NCBI GenBank assembly: GCA_951812925.1
Contig: OX638370.1
Span: 1,450,001-1,514,000, forward strand
Direction: 5' to 3'
DNA length: 64,000 nt
From: Calliopum simillimum
Lineage: Eukaryota; Arthropoda; Insecta; Diptera; Lauxaniidae
Shown: positions 1-8,123 of the stretch, one piece after another
Layout: every line of letters begins with the position of its first letter
Numbering within the stretch: position 1 is the stretch's first letter
Notes under the pieces: model-generated
Database searches by the model: none
Seen by the model: the letters and a program-made list of their open reading frames with translations, nothing else
Told to the model about the DNA's origin: nothing
Made by a program: the position numbers and the translations under genes

Positions 1-2
1 AG

Positions 3-512
3 CAAATAAAAAAATCAAATAGAGTACTTAATTATGTTTTCGTTGGGAACGAAGCATTTGCCTTAACTCCGAACTTTCTGAAGCCATTTAACCAAAAAGA
101 GCTTACAAATGATACTAGAATTTATAATTATCGCCTTTCAAGGGCAAGGCGCGTCGTTGAAAATGCATTTGGTATACTAGCATCTCGATTCCGAATATTT
201 GATACCAGCATCAATATGAAGCTTACAAATATAGAAAGTGTTGTTATGGCGTGTTGCGCACTTCATAATTTTTTGATAAAAAAATATTCTACCAACTACA
301 CTTCGGCTGGGAGCCTAGATTATGAAGATACAATACAGTGCACGCTATCGTTAGGTTTGCGGACAAGTGATTCTGATCTGGCAGAACTTAGAAAAGGACA
401 TTACAAAGCCATCTCAAATGATGGCAAACTGACCAGATTACAATATTTAGATTATTTTACTAACGAAGGCACCGTTCCATGGCAGAATAAGTTATTGAAC
501 ATAATAGAATAG
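3..512 (+). pseudogene. PIF/Harbinger (HARBI1-like) transposase, C-terminal part, 5' end outside window
   Basis: One open frame runs from the window edge to a TAA at 510-512, about 169 codons. It matches the C-terminal half of the DDE nuclease of PIF/Harbinger transposases. Visible family landmarks are the block VGNEAFALTPNFLKPF, then IYNYRLSRARRVVENAFGIL, whose Glu in RRVVENAFG is the catalytic E, then MACCALHNFLIKK. The block normally reads GDEAF/GDxxY and carries the second catalytic Asp; here it is Asn (GNEAF), so the copy is probably inactive. The end, TVPWQNKLLNII, is an ordinary C-terminus. The N-terminal half and left TIR lie outside the window. A convergent MADF gene at 840-1723 is the likely partner ORF of the same element. 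The family is confident; inactivity is inferred from one residue and the broken partner. Confidence 0.85.
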
Positions 513-560
513 TGTATTATTTTAAATGTACATATTTATTCAACACTTGTAAGCATATTT

Positions 561-748
561 ACACAGAAAAATATCTAGTAAATTTGAATGATATGAACAG
601 TTGAGGTTGCACTAACCCGTAAAAACAATCAAATTGATTGAAGTTTTATAAGTTTTCATACTAAATGATACTGTAAATTAACAATATTTGACCGTTTTTG
701 GGTTGGTGCAATTTCAACCGTTCATATCGGCTAAAATTTTCCCTGTGT
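561..748. mobile_element. 188-bp hairpin MITE
   Basis: The two halves are imperfect inverted repeats. The left half starts ACACAGAAAAAT and continues GATATGAACAGTTGAGGTTG. The right half, read on the other strand, starts ACACAGGGAAAATTTT and continues GATATGAACGGTTGAAATTG. It has no coding capacity. It sits between the Harbinger transposase stop and its MADF partner, so it inserted inside the older element. I see no clear target duplication. Confidence 0.6.
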
Positions 749-839
749 GGCAAGATAATATGTTCAATATTTTAATTGGAAAAGTAAATATTTATTCAAA
801 TTTACTGGTATCAAAATAAAATTTTTGTTAATAAGTATT

Positions 840-1723
840 TCAACAAACCAGTGAAAATGATTCTTGAAAATTTGAAACAGGTTTTCGAGAGGTTTCTTGA
901 TCATCTACAAATGAAAGAAGATCGAAGTACCACAAAGAGGGTGTATAGATATCGTCTGTAGCGACACCTGACTTTTGTGATATTGTAACTTTTTTCTTTT
1001 CTTTTCGGTAACAGCTACGCAGGCTGTTAATTTTTTTAATGACCGTGTCTCTATTTGCCTCCGGTTCGACCTGTGAAAGAAAAAAAAAATCTTGAGTCCA
1101 GTCCATTCGTTAATTTTCTTTAAAAATTAACTAATAAAACAATATCGGGTACAAATGGAATAAAGGAAATAAATCAGGCTTTTTTATATTAGTTGAACAA
1201 AACTATGAAATCTATATACTTATATATTGTATATATACAAACTTGGCAGAAAATTTTGTGACCATACATCCGATCCAAAGGAGAAAGGTCACCATCACAA
1301 TTTTTTGTTGTTATAATATTTGCTAAGCTTCCTGAAAAATTCGTTGGTCACATATTGGGGGTTATCGTGAATCAATATTCCCGGGGAATTTTCTCACACT
1401 GCAATGGAGAATGCACGGCAGTCAAAGTAAAATTCCCCGGGAATATTGATTCACGATAGCCCCCATTGTGTTTTGGGCCCTAATGTATACTTAAGCCAGT
1501 CCCCATAACACGAACGTTAAAACTATAAAACGCATAAAAATTAAAATATAATTCAACTATTACCTCTTGAAGTTTTTCCACCAATTTATTGTACGAGAAA
1601 TTTTTTTTTTTTCGGTCGGAGTACTCCTTGCTTTTCACTTTCCAAAGACTTGGTAGTGCTTTGTAACACTCGATAAATTCCTCAGTAAACTACCTGGAAT
1701 AATTGCGGCCGTCGCTCATTTTT
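840..1723 (-). pseudogene. MADF-domain protein of a PIF/Harbinger element, two exons, broken by a stop
   Basis: Exon 1 is complement(1564..1723) and exon 2 complement(840..1070). They are joined by a GT-AG intron of 493 bp (donor GAG|GTAAT, acceptor TTTCACAG|GTC), both in phase 0. Exon 1 encodes the first half of a MADF domain (FTEEFIECYKALPSLWKVKS..., then FSYNKLVEKLQE). Exon 2 encodes the second half (VIKKINSLRSCYRKEKKKV, then DDIYTPSLWYFDLLSF). MADF is a Myb/SANT-related DNA-binding domain that often forms the second ORF of Harbinger elements. Reading from the ATG at 1723, codon 10 is TAG, so this copy is broken unless a later start is used. It is convergent to the transposase. The intron holds a separate long hairpin at 1357-1464. 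Confidence 0.75.
1357..1464. repeat. Long hairpin (36-bp arms) inside the MADF intron
   Basis: The left arm, 1357-1392, reads GGGGTTATCGTGAATCAATA and continues TTCCCGGGGAATTTT. The right arm, 1429-1464, is its reverse complement with about one mismatch; the spacer is near 37 bp. The arms hold a CCCGGG palindrome. The hairpin is likely a tiny foldback or MITE. I see no target duplication. Confidence 0.75.
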
Positions 1724-2039
1724 CAGTTATTTTTAGTTCTGTGTTTTAAGATACTGCCAGCTTCCCATGTTTTTGGAGAAGGTTTAGTGATTTATTTGGC
1801 AAAACTCATTGAGTTACCACCACCAATTATTTTATTTTAAACAGTTTATTCAAACTATTATTATATTTATAGGAAAATTGGGATCTTTTAAAGGAAGTCA
1901 CTAATAGTATTAAGAGTTTTCGTTGTTATAAAAGTCACTGAAATTGTTTTATTCTTGTTTTAGTTGTATCTGTTAAAAAATCAACTTGTAAAATTAAAAT
2001 AGCGAAAATGTCAAGTTCAAGTGACAGACTGAAGGCATG
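1724..2039. other. AT-rich spacer, nothing recognised
   Basis: This is the 5' flank of the MADF relic. It probably holds the right end of the Harbinger element, but I could not find its TIR because the left end lies outside the window. Confidence 0.3.
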
Positions 2040-2243
2040 GCCTGTGCGCCGTCCACACCTTCCAACTTACCTGCGCAAGCTTAGTTTGCGCAAAAAAATC
2101 TTTGGAAATTCAAAGAAAGCACAGGCCGCACTTTTGAACTGTGCAAACTTGACTTTTGCCGTCCACACGTACAGACTTACCTGCGCAAACTGGTTTGTGC
2201 AGGTAAGTCTTGAGGTAAAACTGTGCGTGTGGACGGCCCTTTA
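2040..2243. mobile_element. MITE with GCCGTCCACAC ends
   Basis: The motif GCCGTCCACAC occurs at 2048 and 2158, and inverted (GTGTGGACGGC) at 2227-2237. The core 2158-2238 folds back on itself: the left side has ACTTACCTGCGCAAAC and the right side its complement. A near-identical right end lies alone at 21411-21459, which shows this is a dispersed family. The frames open across it are by-products of the repeat, not genes. Confidence 0.7.
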
Positions 2244-2798
2244 GAGTTACCAAAGACGAAAAATTCTTAAAACTTAAGGTAAGCGCGTCAGGGATGTAAT
2301 TATTATGCAATGTGAAATGTCCTAATTGATTTTAACGATTTTTTTAGTTTCGGGCTCAAATTTCGACCTTTACGTGTTTAAAAACTAGTAGTGAAATGTT
2401 TTAGCGAATATTTCTGTAGTACATACTGACTCAATATTTCCCTGTTTTGGGTGTCATTTTTGTGCCTTTTTAAGAAAAGGGCAAAAATTACCTACATGTG
2501 GGGGTTAAACAGGGTTAAAATTTTATACAAAAATATTCCCCGCAATATCCTGCATAAGTTTGCTTAACACATGATACACCTCAGATGTAAGGATCATATA
2601 ATTAAATTCATCGATTTAACATAAGAATGCGGTATTTTTGGTTTTTTCATGTACAGTGGATAAAAAAACTTCAAAAATCGATTAAAAAAAAATGTGACGT
2701 GCTGGAGAAAAACCACGAGAAACTGGTAACGTCTACTTTAAGAATTTTTTGGATTTCTTATGTGTTTTTAAAAAAGTTCGAAATTGTCGAACAGTGTT
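2244..2798. other. Spacer without recognisable features
   Basis: AT-rich sequence between two MITEs. Short frames on the plus strand here lack domain signatures and run into the next repeat. Confidence 0.3.
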
Positions 2799-3153
2799 AT
2801 AGCGGAATTACAATGCGGCAGTGGCAGTGGCAGCGGCAGTATCAGAGCAAGTAGCAGTAATCAGATTTTTCGTATTTTACTGCTTACAACTTACAATAAA
2901 GCAGTGGCAGTGTCAGCGGCAGCAGCAGTTTTTCTTTGTCTTTTAATTATTACAATGTTGCCTCCCTTAATTTTTTCGTTCGTTTCTTTGGTAGCACTAC
3001 GGCAGTAGCAGTAAATTTAGAAATAGAGCTAAGCATGGCAGTACTGCTCACTGCTACTGCTCTTATGTAAGTGGTGCTACCATTGAAACACACTGTTTCT
3101 AAAAAAACAGCTGATCACTGACACTGCCGCTGCCGCATTGTGTTTCAGCTATT
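2799..3153. mobile_element. MITE rich in GGCAGT/GGCAGC triplet repeats
   Basis: The left end is ATAGCGGAATTACAATGCGG followed by CAGTGGCAGTGGCAG. The right end, read on the other strand, is ATAGCTGAAACACAATGCGG followed by CAGCGGCAGTG. The inverted arms therefore match over about 40 bp with few mismatches. Subterminal arrays of GGCAGT/GGCAGC, and CACTGCTACTGCTC inverted near 3048, make spurious Ser/Gly-rich frames. It encodes no protein. Confidence 0.65.
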
Positions 3154-3503
3154 ATGTGTCGTTTTATGAGAAAACATCGTCAAACCTAATATTTCTTAAA
3201 ATTTCTTCAGAATTCTCGTATTATGCAAGCCTTGATATTTCGAAAATGAATATTTTTAATTTCTTGTTCTTTTAACTCGATTATAAAAAAAAAACCGAAA
3301 GCCTTTTTATAAAATTTATTAAAATATTTGGCAATTCTTTAAAAGAAATACTGTGAGAAAAAACTGATAAAAATGTTGATGCGGTTATACGAAACATGTT
3401 CCGTGCTATTGTGGTTTAATAACCCTTTCAGACCCAAACTACACGATTGTGTTATCTGAATTTTCCAGAGTTAAACCATTTTTATTTATTACAATAAAAT
3501 CGG
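3154..3503. other. AT-rich flank downstream of the Fanzor-like fragment
   Basis: No gene seen. A TTTAATAACCCTTTCAGACC segment near 3415-3434 could be an element end, but I found no inverted partner. Confidence 0.25.
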
Positions 3504-3746
3504 TCAAGTACATACATTTTTCGCTATACCAGAAATAGTAGTACTTTTACAAAAATTTTCATTTTTTTTGATACCGGCAATAATACATTGGCCCAAGTAC
3601 AATATATTAGCACCAGCATTAACATCACGATTCCAACAAGTATTGCAATTTGGACAAAATTGATACCTGTGTGGTGATCGTGATGTTTTATTTTCAAAAT
3701 AACAATTTGCACATAGCTTAGTGGTTTTATATTCATTAACTAACAT
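3504..3746 (-). pseudogene. TnpB/Fanzor-like nuclease, C-terminal zinc ribbon and RuvC-III fragment
   Basis: The frame encodes an 80-residue C-terminal piece that matches the end of TnpB/Fanzor proteins (OrfB zinc ribbon). Landmarks in order are VNEYKTTKLCANC (the family's E-Y-x-T-S/T-K-x-C-x2-C), then SPHRYQFCPNCNTC (second Cys pair, C-x2-C), then WNRDVNAGANIL. The last holds the third RuvC catalytic Asp; WNRD rather than DRD is typical of eukaryotic Fanzor. Fanzors are RNA-guided DNA endonucleases carried by eukaryotic transposons. Upstream in the same frame I read LKLCDIDV before the Met, then a stop near 3770. The RuvC-I and RuvC-II regions are not recognisable, so this is a truncated relic. 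Bacterial contamination is unlikely because fly-like MITEs and genes flank it. Confidence 0.7.
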
Positions 3747-4200
3747 AACGTCTATGTCGCATAATTTTAAGATTTATTTACTATTTATTATTAATACCAA
3801 ATCGCCTGCGATTAATACTTTCACAAAATCAAATAATCTGAACCTATTTAAAATTATGTTGTTATGGACTTCAGGCAAACAAAAAAAAAACTCCTCAATT
3901 AACAATCACCTTTCTCTTGCTCATATGGGAGCCCTTTTATCTGAATCCATTCAAATTTGGCTAAATCTTTTAGGCATTCAAGGTTATTCTTCAACTTGAC
4001 CTAAAAATCTTTTGATAGCTCCAAAACTGTTGTCCATACTTCGACGCAACAACACTGACCTTTCAAGAGCCATGCCTTTAACCTGACTCACTCTTTTACC
4101 ACGTTCTGAAATCATTGCTCTTGACCTATTATCACATGTACATATACCACCAATTTAAAGCCGCGTGTGATTCTGAAGATTCTCTAGATTTATTTGGGTA
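3747..4200 (-). pseudogene. Decayed coding-like sequence upstream of the Fanzor-like fragment
   Basis: On the minus strand, about 3985-4150 keeps a frame of roughly 55 codons with the pieces CTCDNRSRAMISERGKRVSQ and SMDNSFGAIKRFLGQVEE, ending in a stop. Between it and the zinc ribbon several frame changes and stops occur (for example FRLFDFVKVLIAGDLVL around 3790-3840). It could be the decayed middle of the same Fanzor-like gene or another ORF of its carrier element. I do not recognise a RuvC-I or RuvC-II motif. Confidence 0.3.
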
Positions 4201-4572
4201 TATGTATGTATTTTGCAAAAAGAACGAAACTTCTAATTCATAGGTAGATATTTAATTTAAAGAATTAATATAAGAAAAATTTAATTTTAAAGAAATTGCT
4301 TATACATATATATAAATATTTAAAAAAAAAGACAAATGCTATTTATTTAATCCAGAGTTCGGTACTTTTTGCCATTTTCAATTATCAAATTCCATATAAG
4401 GAGTTTTTTTTTTCTTGGTACATCTGCTTCAAAGTGCGATGGTGGAGCAATCGAATTGGTTGCTTTTTAATTCTTGTATGTATGCTTTATATTTGGAATT
4501 GAAGGTATATTAACTGTTGAAGTTTATGTTTGTTACGATCGAGTAAAGTTTACTGTATTTGGCTCAGTGCAT
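4201..4572. other. AT-rich 3' flank of FKBP12
   Basis: No independent gene seen. It probably includes the FKBP12 3' UTR. Confidence 0.3.
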
Positions 4573-4993
4573 TTATTCGACCTTGAGCAACTCTACGTCA
4601 AAGGTCAATGTTGCATTTGGTGGAATAACTCCCGGATGACCACGACTACCATAAGCGTAGTCAGGTGAACATACCAACTTGGCACGTTGTCCTACAGACA
4701 ATTGGGCGACACCCTCATCCCAGCCTTTGATCACCTCTCCTTTACCAATAGTAAATTTGAAAGGCTTGTTGCGATCCCGTGACGAATCAAATTTAGTGCC
4801 ATCGTTTAGTGTTCCGGTGTAGTGCACTGAAACCACCTGTCCATTTTTTGGGAATGTGCTTCCTAGAAATAGAACAGAAGCATTACAGAAGGGTTAAAAA
4901 TGCCGAAGTTAATTCTATTCACATTTTTACATGTGTATATTCAGAAATAAACTTACCATCACCGGGAGAAATCGGAACAACTTGGACGCCCAT
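4573..4993 (-). CDS. FKBP12: FKBP12, peptidyl-prolyl cis-trans isomerase (FK506-binding protein)
   Basis: Two exons, complement(join(4573..4862,4957..4993)), give 108 aa, exactly the usual FKBP12 length. Exon 1 encodes [13 protein letters not shown] and ends with the donor GATG|GTAAG. Exon 2 follows an acceptor TTTCTAG and continues [18 protein letters not shown], so the phase-1 junction is clean; the 94-bp intron is typical of flies. Family landmarks are [26 protein letters not shown] (the Trp at the base of the active site), [17 protein letters not shown] and FDVELLKVE at the end. The enzyme isomerises Xaa-Pro bonds in the cytosol, binds FK506/rapamycin and modulates ryanodine and TGF-beta type I receptors in other animals. 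The AATAAA at 4577-4572 overlaps the TAA stop. The gene is intact and clearly under selection. Confidence 0.97.
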
Positions 4994-5377
4994 ACTTTTT
5001 TGTTTCTGATTCAATTTATTGTTAAATTTATTAAATCAAACGAAATGTGCTCTGTGCTCTGCCTTTCCTTCCTGCTTCAGAAAAATTTTTTCCGAAAAAA
5101 GTTTATATACTCGAGTCTCGAAACACGTTTGAACAAAGGTGTAATTTTCGTGTTGCGCTTCGTTTTTAATTTCATGTCATATATTTGGATGTTAAGTGAA
5201 TCAAAATAAAAAGAGGGCGTGGCATTTATTCGATTATATTCACTTTTCGACCAGTGTATGATATTTATGTTCAGCTCCTACATACCATTTTTCATCAAAA
5301 TAGCTTCTATGTTCTATGGTTGCGAGATATGATGGGATGTAATGAAAAGTGTTGCCAAAATCTGTAGTGGAAAAGAA
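4994..5377. promoter_or_regulatory. FKBP12 5' flank
   Basis: This region upstream of the FKBP12 start should hold its 5' UTR and promoter. I see no clear TATA box or initiator. A repetitive element begins 385 bp upstream of the ATG, so the core promoter is likely within this stretch. Confidence 0.3.
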
Positions 5378-6467
5378 CCCGATCAAAAAAACTTGTCAAG
5401 TTCTTGTCATTGTATCAGAAATGTATATCAAAAATGTATCAGCCGCTGATATCCATTTTTTGTATATCATTTTGATATATTTTTGATATCATTGAAAAAC
5501 ATGTCAATTTTGTATCAGAAATGTATATCAAAATGATATCAAAAATTTATCAGCTGCTGATATGTCAAATTTTACGTTTTTGTTCGTGAATTTTATTTAA
5601 AGATAATTATAGAAGACGAACGCGCAGCCAATTTTAGTGAAGAAGTTAATTTTCTAATGAAATTAGTGAAAAGCACAAAAATATAATTGAGTGAAAAAAA
5701 ACCGACACTCCATTCAGTTGATGCATGCGGCCTGTGGTTGGGAAAACTAAAAGTATGGAAAACGGACGAGCAGCCAATTTTAGTAAGAAGTGAGTTTTGT
5801 CATGAAATTAGTGAAAAAGCAGAAAAAATATAATTGAGTACAAAAAAAAACTAGTTGCCGACGATTAACCACAATATTGCAAAATTTGGCCATAATCTGC
5901 GTCACTTTAGTTATCAGACCCAAAATTGGTTGTCATTTTTGTATCAGAAATGTACAAAAATTGTATATCATTTTGATATCGATACCTCCAACGTAAAAGT
6001 TGGTAACTCAAGTTACCAACTTTTTACGGGACAGCGTTTTTCGAAATCTTCACATTTGGTTCCATCTTGTGTCAAATTTTGGTACCTCTAGCTTGAAATT
6101 TGAAGGCCTGGGCGCTATTTTTGAAGTAACAACCTAAATTTATTTTATATAGGTTTTCATACAAAAAAACAAAAAAGTTAAAATACAAAAATGCTTATTA
6201 CTCAAAACTACGATTTTCGAGTTACCAACTTTTACGTTGGACGTATCGATATCTTTTTTTGATATCATTTTGATATCTTTTTTGATATCATTTTGATATC
6301 TTTTTTTGATATCATTTTGATATCTTTTTTTGATATCATGGTGATATACAAAAAGCGTTACATTCCGTATATCTTTGTGATATCCTTTTTTTATCAAAAT
6401 TTTGTATGTCACTGACAAATTTTTGATATCATTTTGACATATTTTTGATATACTTTTTTTGATCGGG
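5378..6467. mobile_element. 1.09-kb TIR element with TGATATC repeats and 5-bp target duplication
   Basis: The left end is CCCGATCAAAAAAACTTG. The right end read inversely is CCCGATCAAAAAAAGTATA, so at least 14 bp match perfectly. AAGAA flanks both sides (5373-5377 and 6468-6472), a plausible 5-bp target duplication. Both subterminal regions consist of palindromic units around TGATATC/GATATCA. Inside are two direct copies of a roughly 140-bp unit (5605-5700 and 5755-5850, each with GCAGCCAATTTTAGT) and a hairpin AAGTTGGTAACTCAAGTTAC at 5996-6015. No transposase is seen, so the element is non-autonomous. Confidence 0.75.
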
Positions 6468-6694
6468 AAGAACTTCAAAAGGCTCTCTGAAGTGCTTCTT
6501 TTTTCAACATAAGCGCTTCCGCTCCGTAAGAATTATTATTTTGAAGTGCTTATTTGTAATGCGACGGTAAGCATTCTCTCAGTTACAAAAAAAAAAAAAA
6601 AAACAAATTGGTCGCATTAGGATTCAAACCGGGGTCCGTCCGTGTGATAGATGGAAACGTATTAATTTTACTTACAATTAAAAACTTTTTAGAC
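6468..6694. repeat. Spacer with a tRNA B-box-like stretch on the minus strand
   Basis: On the minus strand about 6617-6650 reads GGACCCCGGTTTGAATCCTA, which resembles a tRNA T-arm (B box GGTTYGAATCC). A run of 17 A lies beside it. This could be a tRNA-derived SINE remnant. No cloverleaf can be drawn. Confidence 0.3.
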
Positions 6695-7878
6695 TTGATT
6701 CGGCCATTCCAAAGCAGCAAGCAGGATTCTGGCGAAACCGATCATGCGTGGATCAAATCAACACCCTCAGAATAATTGTCGAGCAATCATGCGAGTGGCG
6801 TGCTGCACTTCAACTTGTCTTCGTAGACTATAGCACTGCCTTCGACAGCGCTTCCGCTGCAACGAAGAGGTATTGCCGCAAAGGCCATAAACTTAGAACG
6901 TGCACAATAAGAAGGCTTTAAATGCAGTATGTTACACAATGGGCTGTTGTCACAGACATTCACCACTAATTCAGGCGTAGGGCAGGGGTGTTTATTGTCA
7001 CCATCTCTCTTTCTTATCGTTCTTGATGATATCCTAGATAAAGCTCTTAATAAGGCCAAAAGGGGTATTCAATGGAACTTTACCGAACATCTGGAAGATC
7101 TCGACTACGCTGACGACATCTTCCTCTTATCGTCCAAACATTCAGATATGCAAAGCAAATTGAAGACCTTGTCTTGGAATCTCAAAAGGCCGGCCTTAAA
7201 ATCAACGTATGCAAGACTAAACGCAAACAGGAATGACATCACGTTTAGAGCTGCCAGTGATGACATCAAAAACGTCGATAGCTTTACGTATTTAGGCAGC
7301 ATTATCTCCATGGATGGTGGAGCAAAAGATATCAAGAATAGCAAAAGCAAAAGGCGCGTTTGCTAAACTGAACAAAATATGGTCTTCTTCCGTTATATCC
7401 ACCGAAACGAATGTGCGCATTTTTAATTCGAATGTGAAATCGGTTTTGTTATATGGGTGCGAAACATGGCTTGCTACTGAACAACTAACGAACAAGCTGC
7501 ATGTATTCGTCAACAAATGCTTAAGGCGTATACTAAATATTTGGTGGCCTCGCACTATATCCAATGCCGAGCTACATCAAAAATGCAATCAGAGGGCTAC
7601 AGCAAACGAGGTCAAGCTGCGCAAATGGGGATGGATTGGTCACACTCTCCGAAAACCACACAGCGAAGTTTGTCGCCAGGCTCTTGAGTGGAATCCAAAA
7701 GGCAGTAGAGCACGTGGTAGACCCGAAACCAACTGGAAAAGGTCGCTGGAAAAGGAAATCCAAGAATCGGGAAAGTCGTGGCAAGAGATCAAAGTCATCG
7801 CAAGGGATCGCAACGAATGGAGATGTTTCATATTGGCCCTATGCTCCTCCTAGGAGTTAAAGGAGAATACATACATAC
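6695..7878 (+). pseudogene. Non-LTR retrotransposon (RTE-like), reverse transcriptase fragment, copy 1
   Basis: A 5'-truncated LINE. Reverse transcriptase blocks in order are QAGFWRNRSCVDQINTL and FVDYSTAFDS (first catalytic Asp) at 6714-6850, a frame break, GVGQGCLLSPSLFLIVLDDI, then DYADDIFLL (second and third Asp) at about 7100-7130. After another break near 7330 (about 7 bases lost relative to copy 2) the C-terminal region follows: LLYGCETW, LRRILNIWWPRTISNAELH, RKWGWIGHTLRKPHSEV and RGRPETNW. The 3' end is a short palindrome CTCCTCCTAGGAG then TTAAAGGAGAATACATACAT, that is, a short ACAT-type tail instead of poly(A). This tail and the C-terminal signature suggest the RTE group. Several frameshifts make it dead. 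Confidence 0.85.
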
Positions 7879-7998
7879 CGTCTATGGCTAATACAAACTC
7901 CAAAAAATTGCTCCAGTGCTTCTTTGCATCTCTTGATTATATATCTCTTCGTTATGATGAAGAGTTATGAAATTGGCATATCAAGCCTCTTAGGGGCC

Positions 7999-8022
7999 GG
8001 GCCGTTCACATATTACGTAACG
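7999..8022. repeat. MITE end GGGCCGTTCACATATTACGT
   Basis: This GGCCGTTCACATATTACGTA sequence resembles the terminus of short DNA elements common in insects. A related terminus, AGGGGCTGTCCATAAACTCC, lies at 10880-10899 inside the mariner remnant. Confidence 0.35.
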
Positions 8023-8077
8023 TAATTTTTCACCAATTTTGACCCGGTCAATTTTATCGAATCTTCCCTAGACGGTT

Positions 8078-8123
8078 GTATGTATGTATGTATTCTCCTT
8101 TAACTCCTAGGAGGAGCTTAGGG
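8078..8123 (-). mobile_element. Orphan RTE-like 3' tail
   Basis: Read on the minus strand it is the last 40 or so bases of the RTE-like LINE: CTCCTAGGAGTTAAAGGAGA and ATACATACATACATAC. It faces copy 1 tail-to-tail, 200 bp away. Only the 3' terminus is present, as expected of an extreme 5' truncation. Confidence 0.65.

Noticed and set aside
2008..2244. 78-codon plus frame
   Set aside because: It lies inside the GCCGTCCACAC MITE and shares no protein signature.
4296..4668. Plus frames over the FKBP12 3' region
   Set aside because: Overlapping the end of FKBP12 in antisense and AT-rich; not a gene.
6140..6478. 112-codon minus frame rich in KRYQNDIKK
   Set aside because: It translates the TGATATC repeat arm of the 5378-6467 element.
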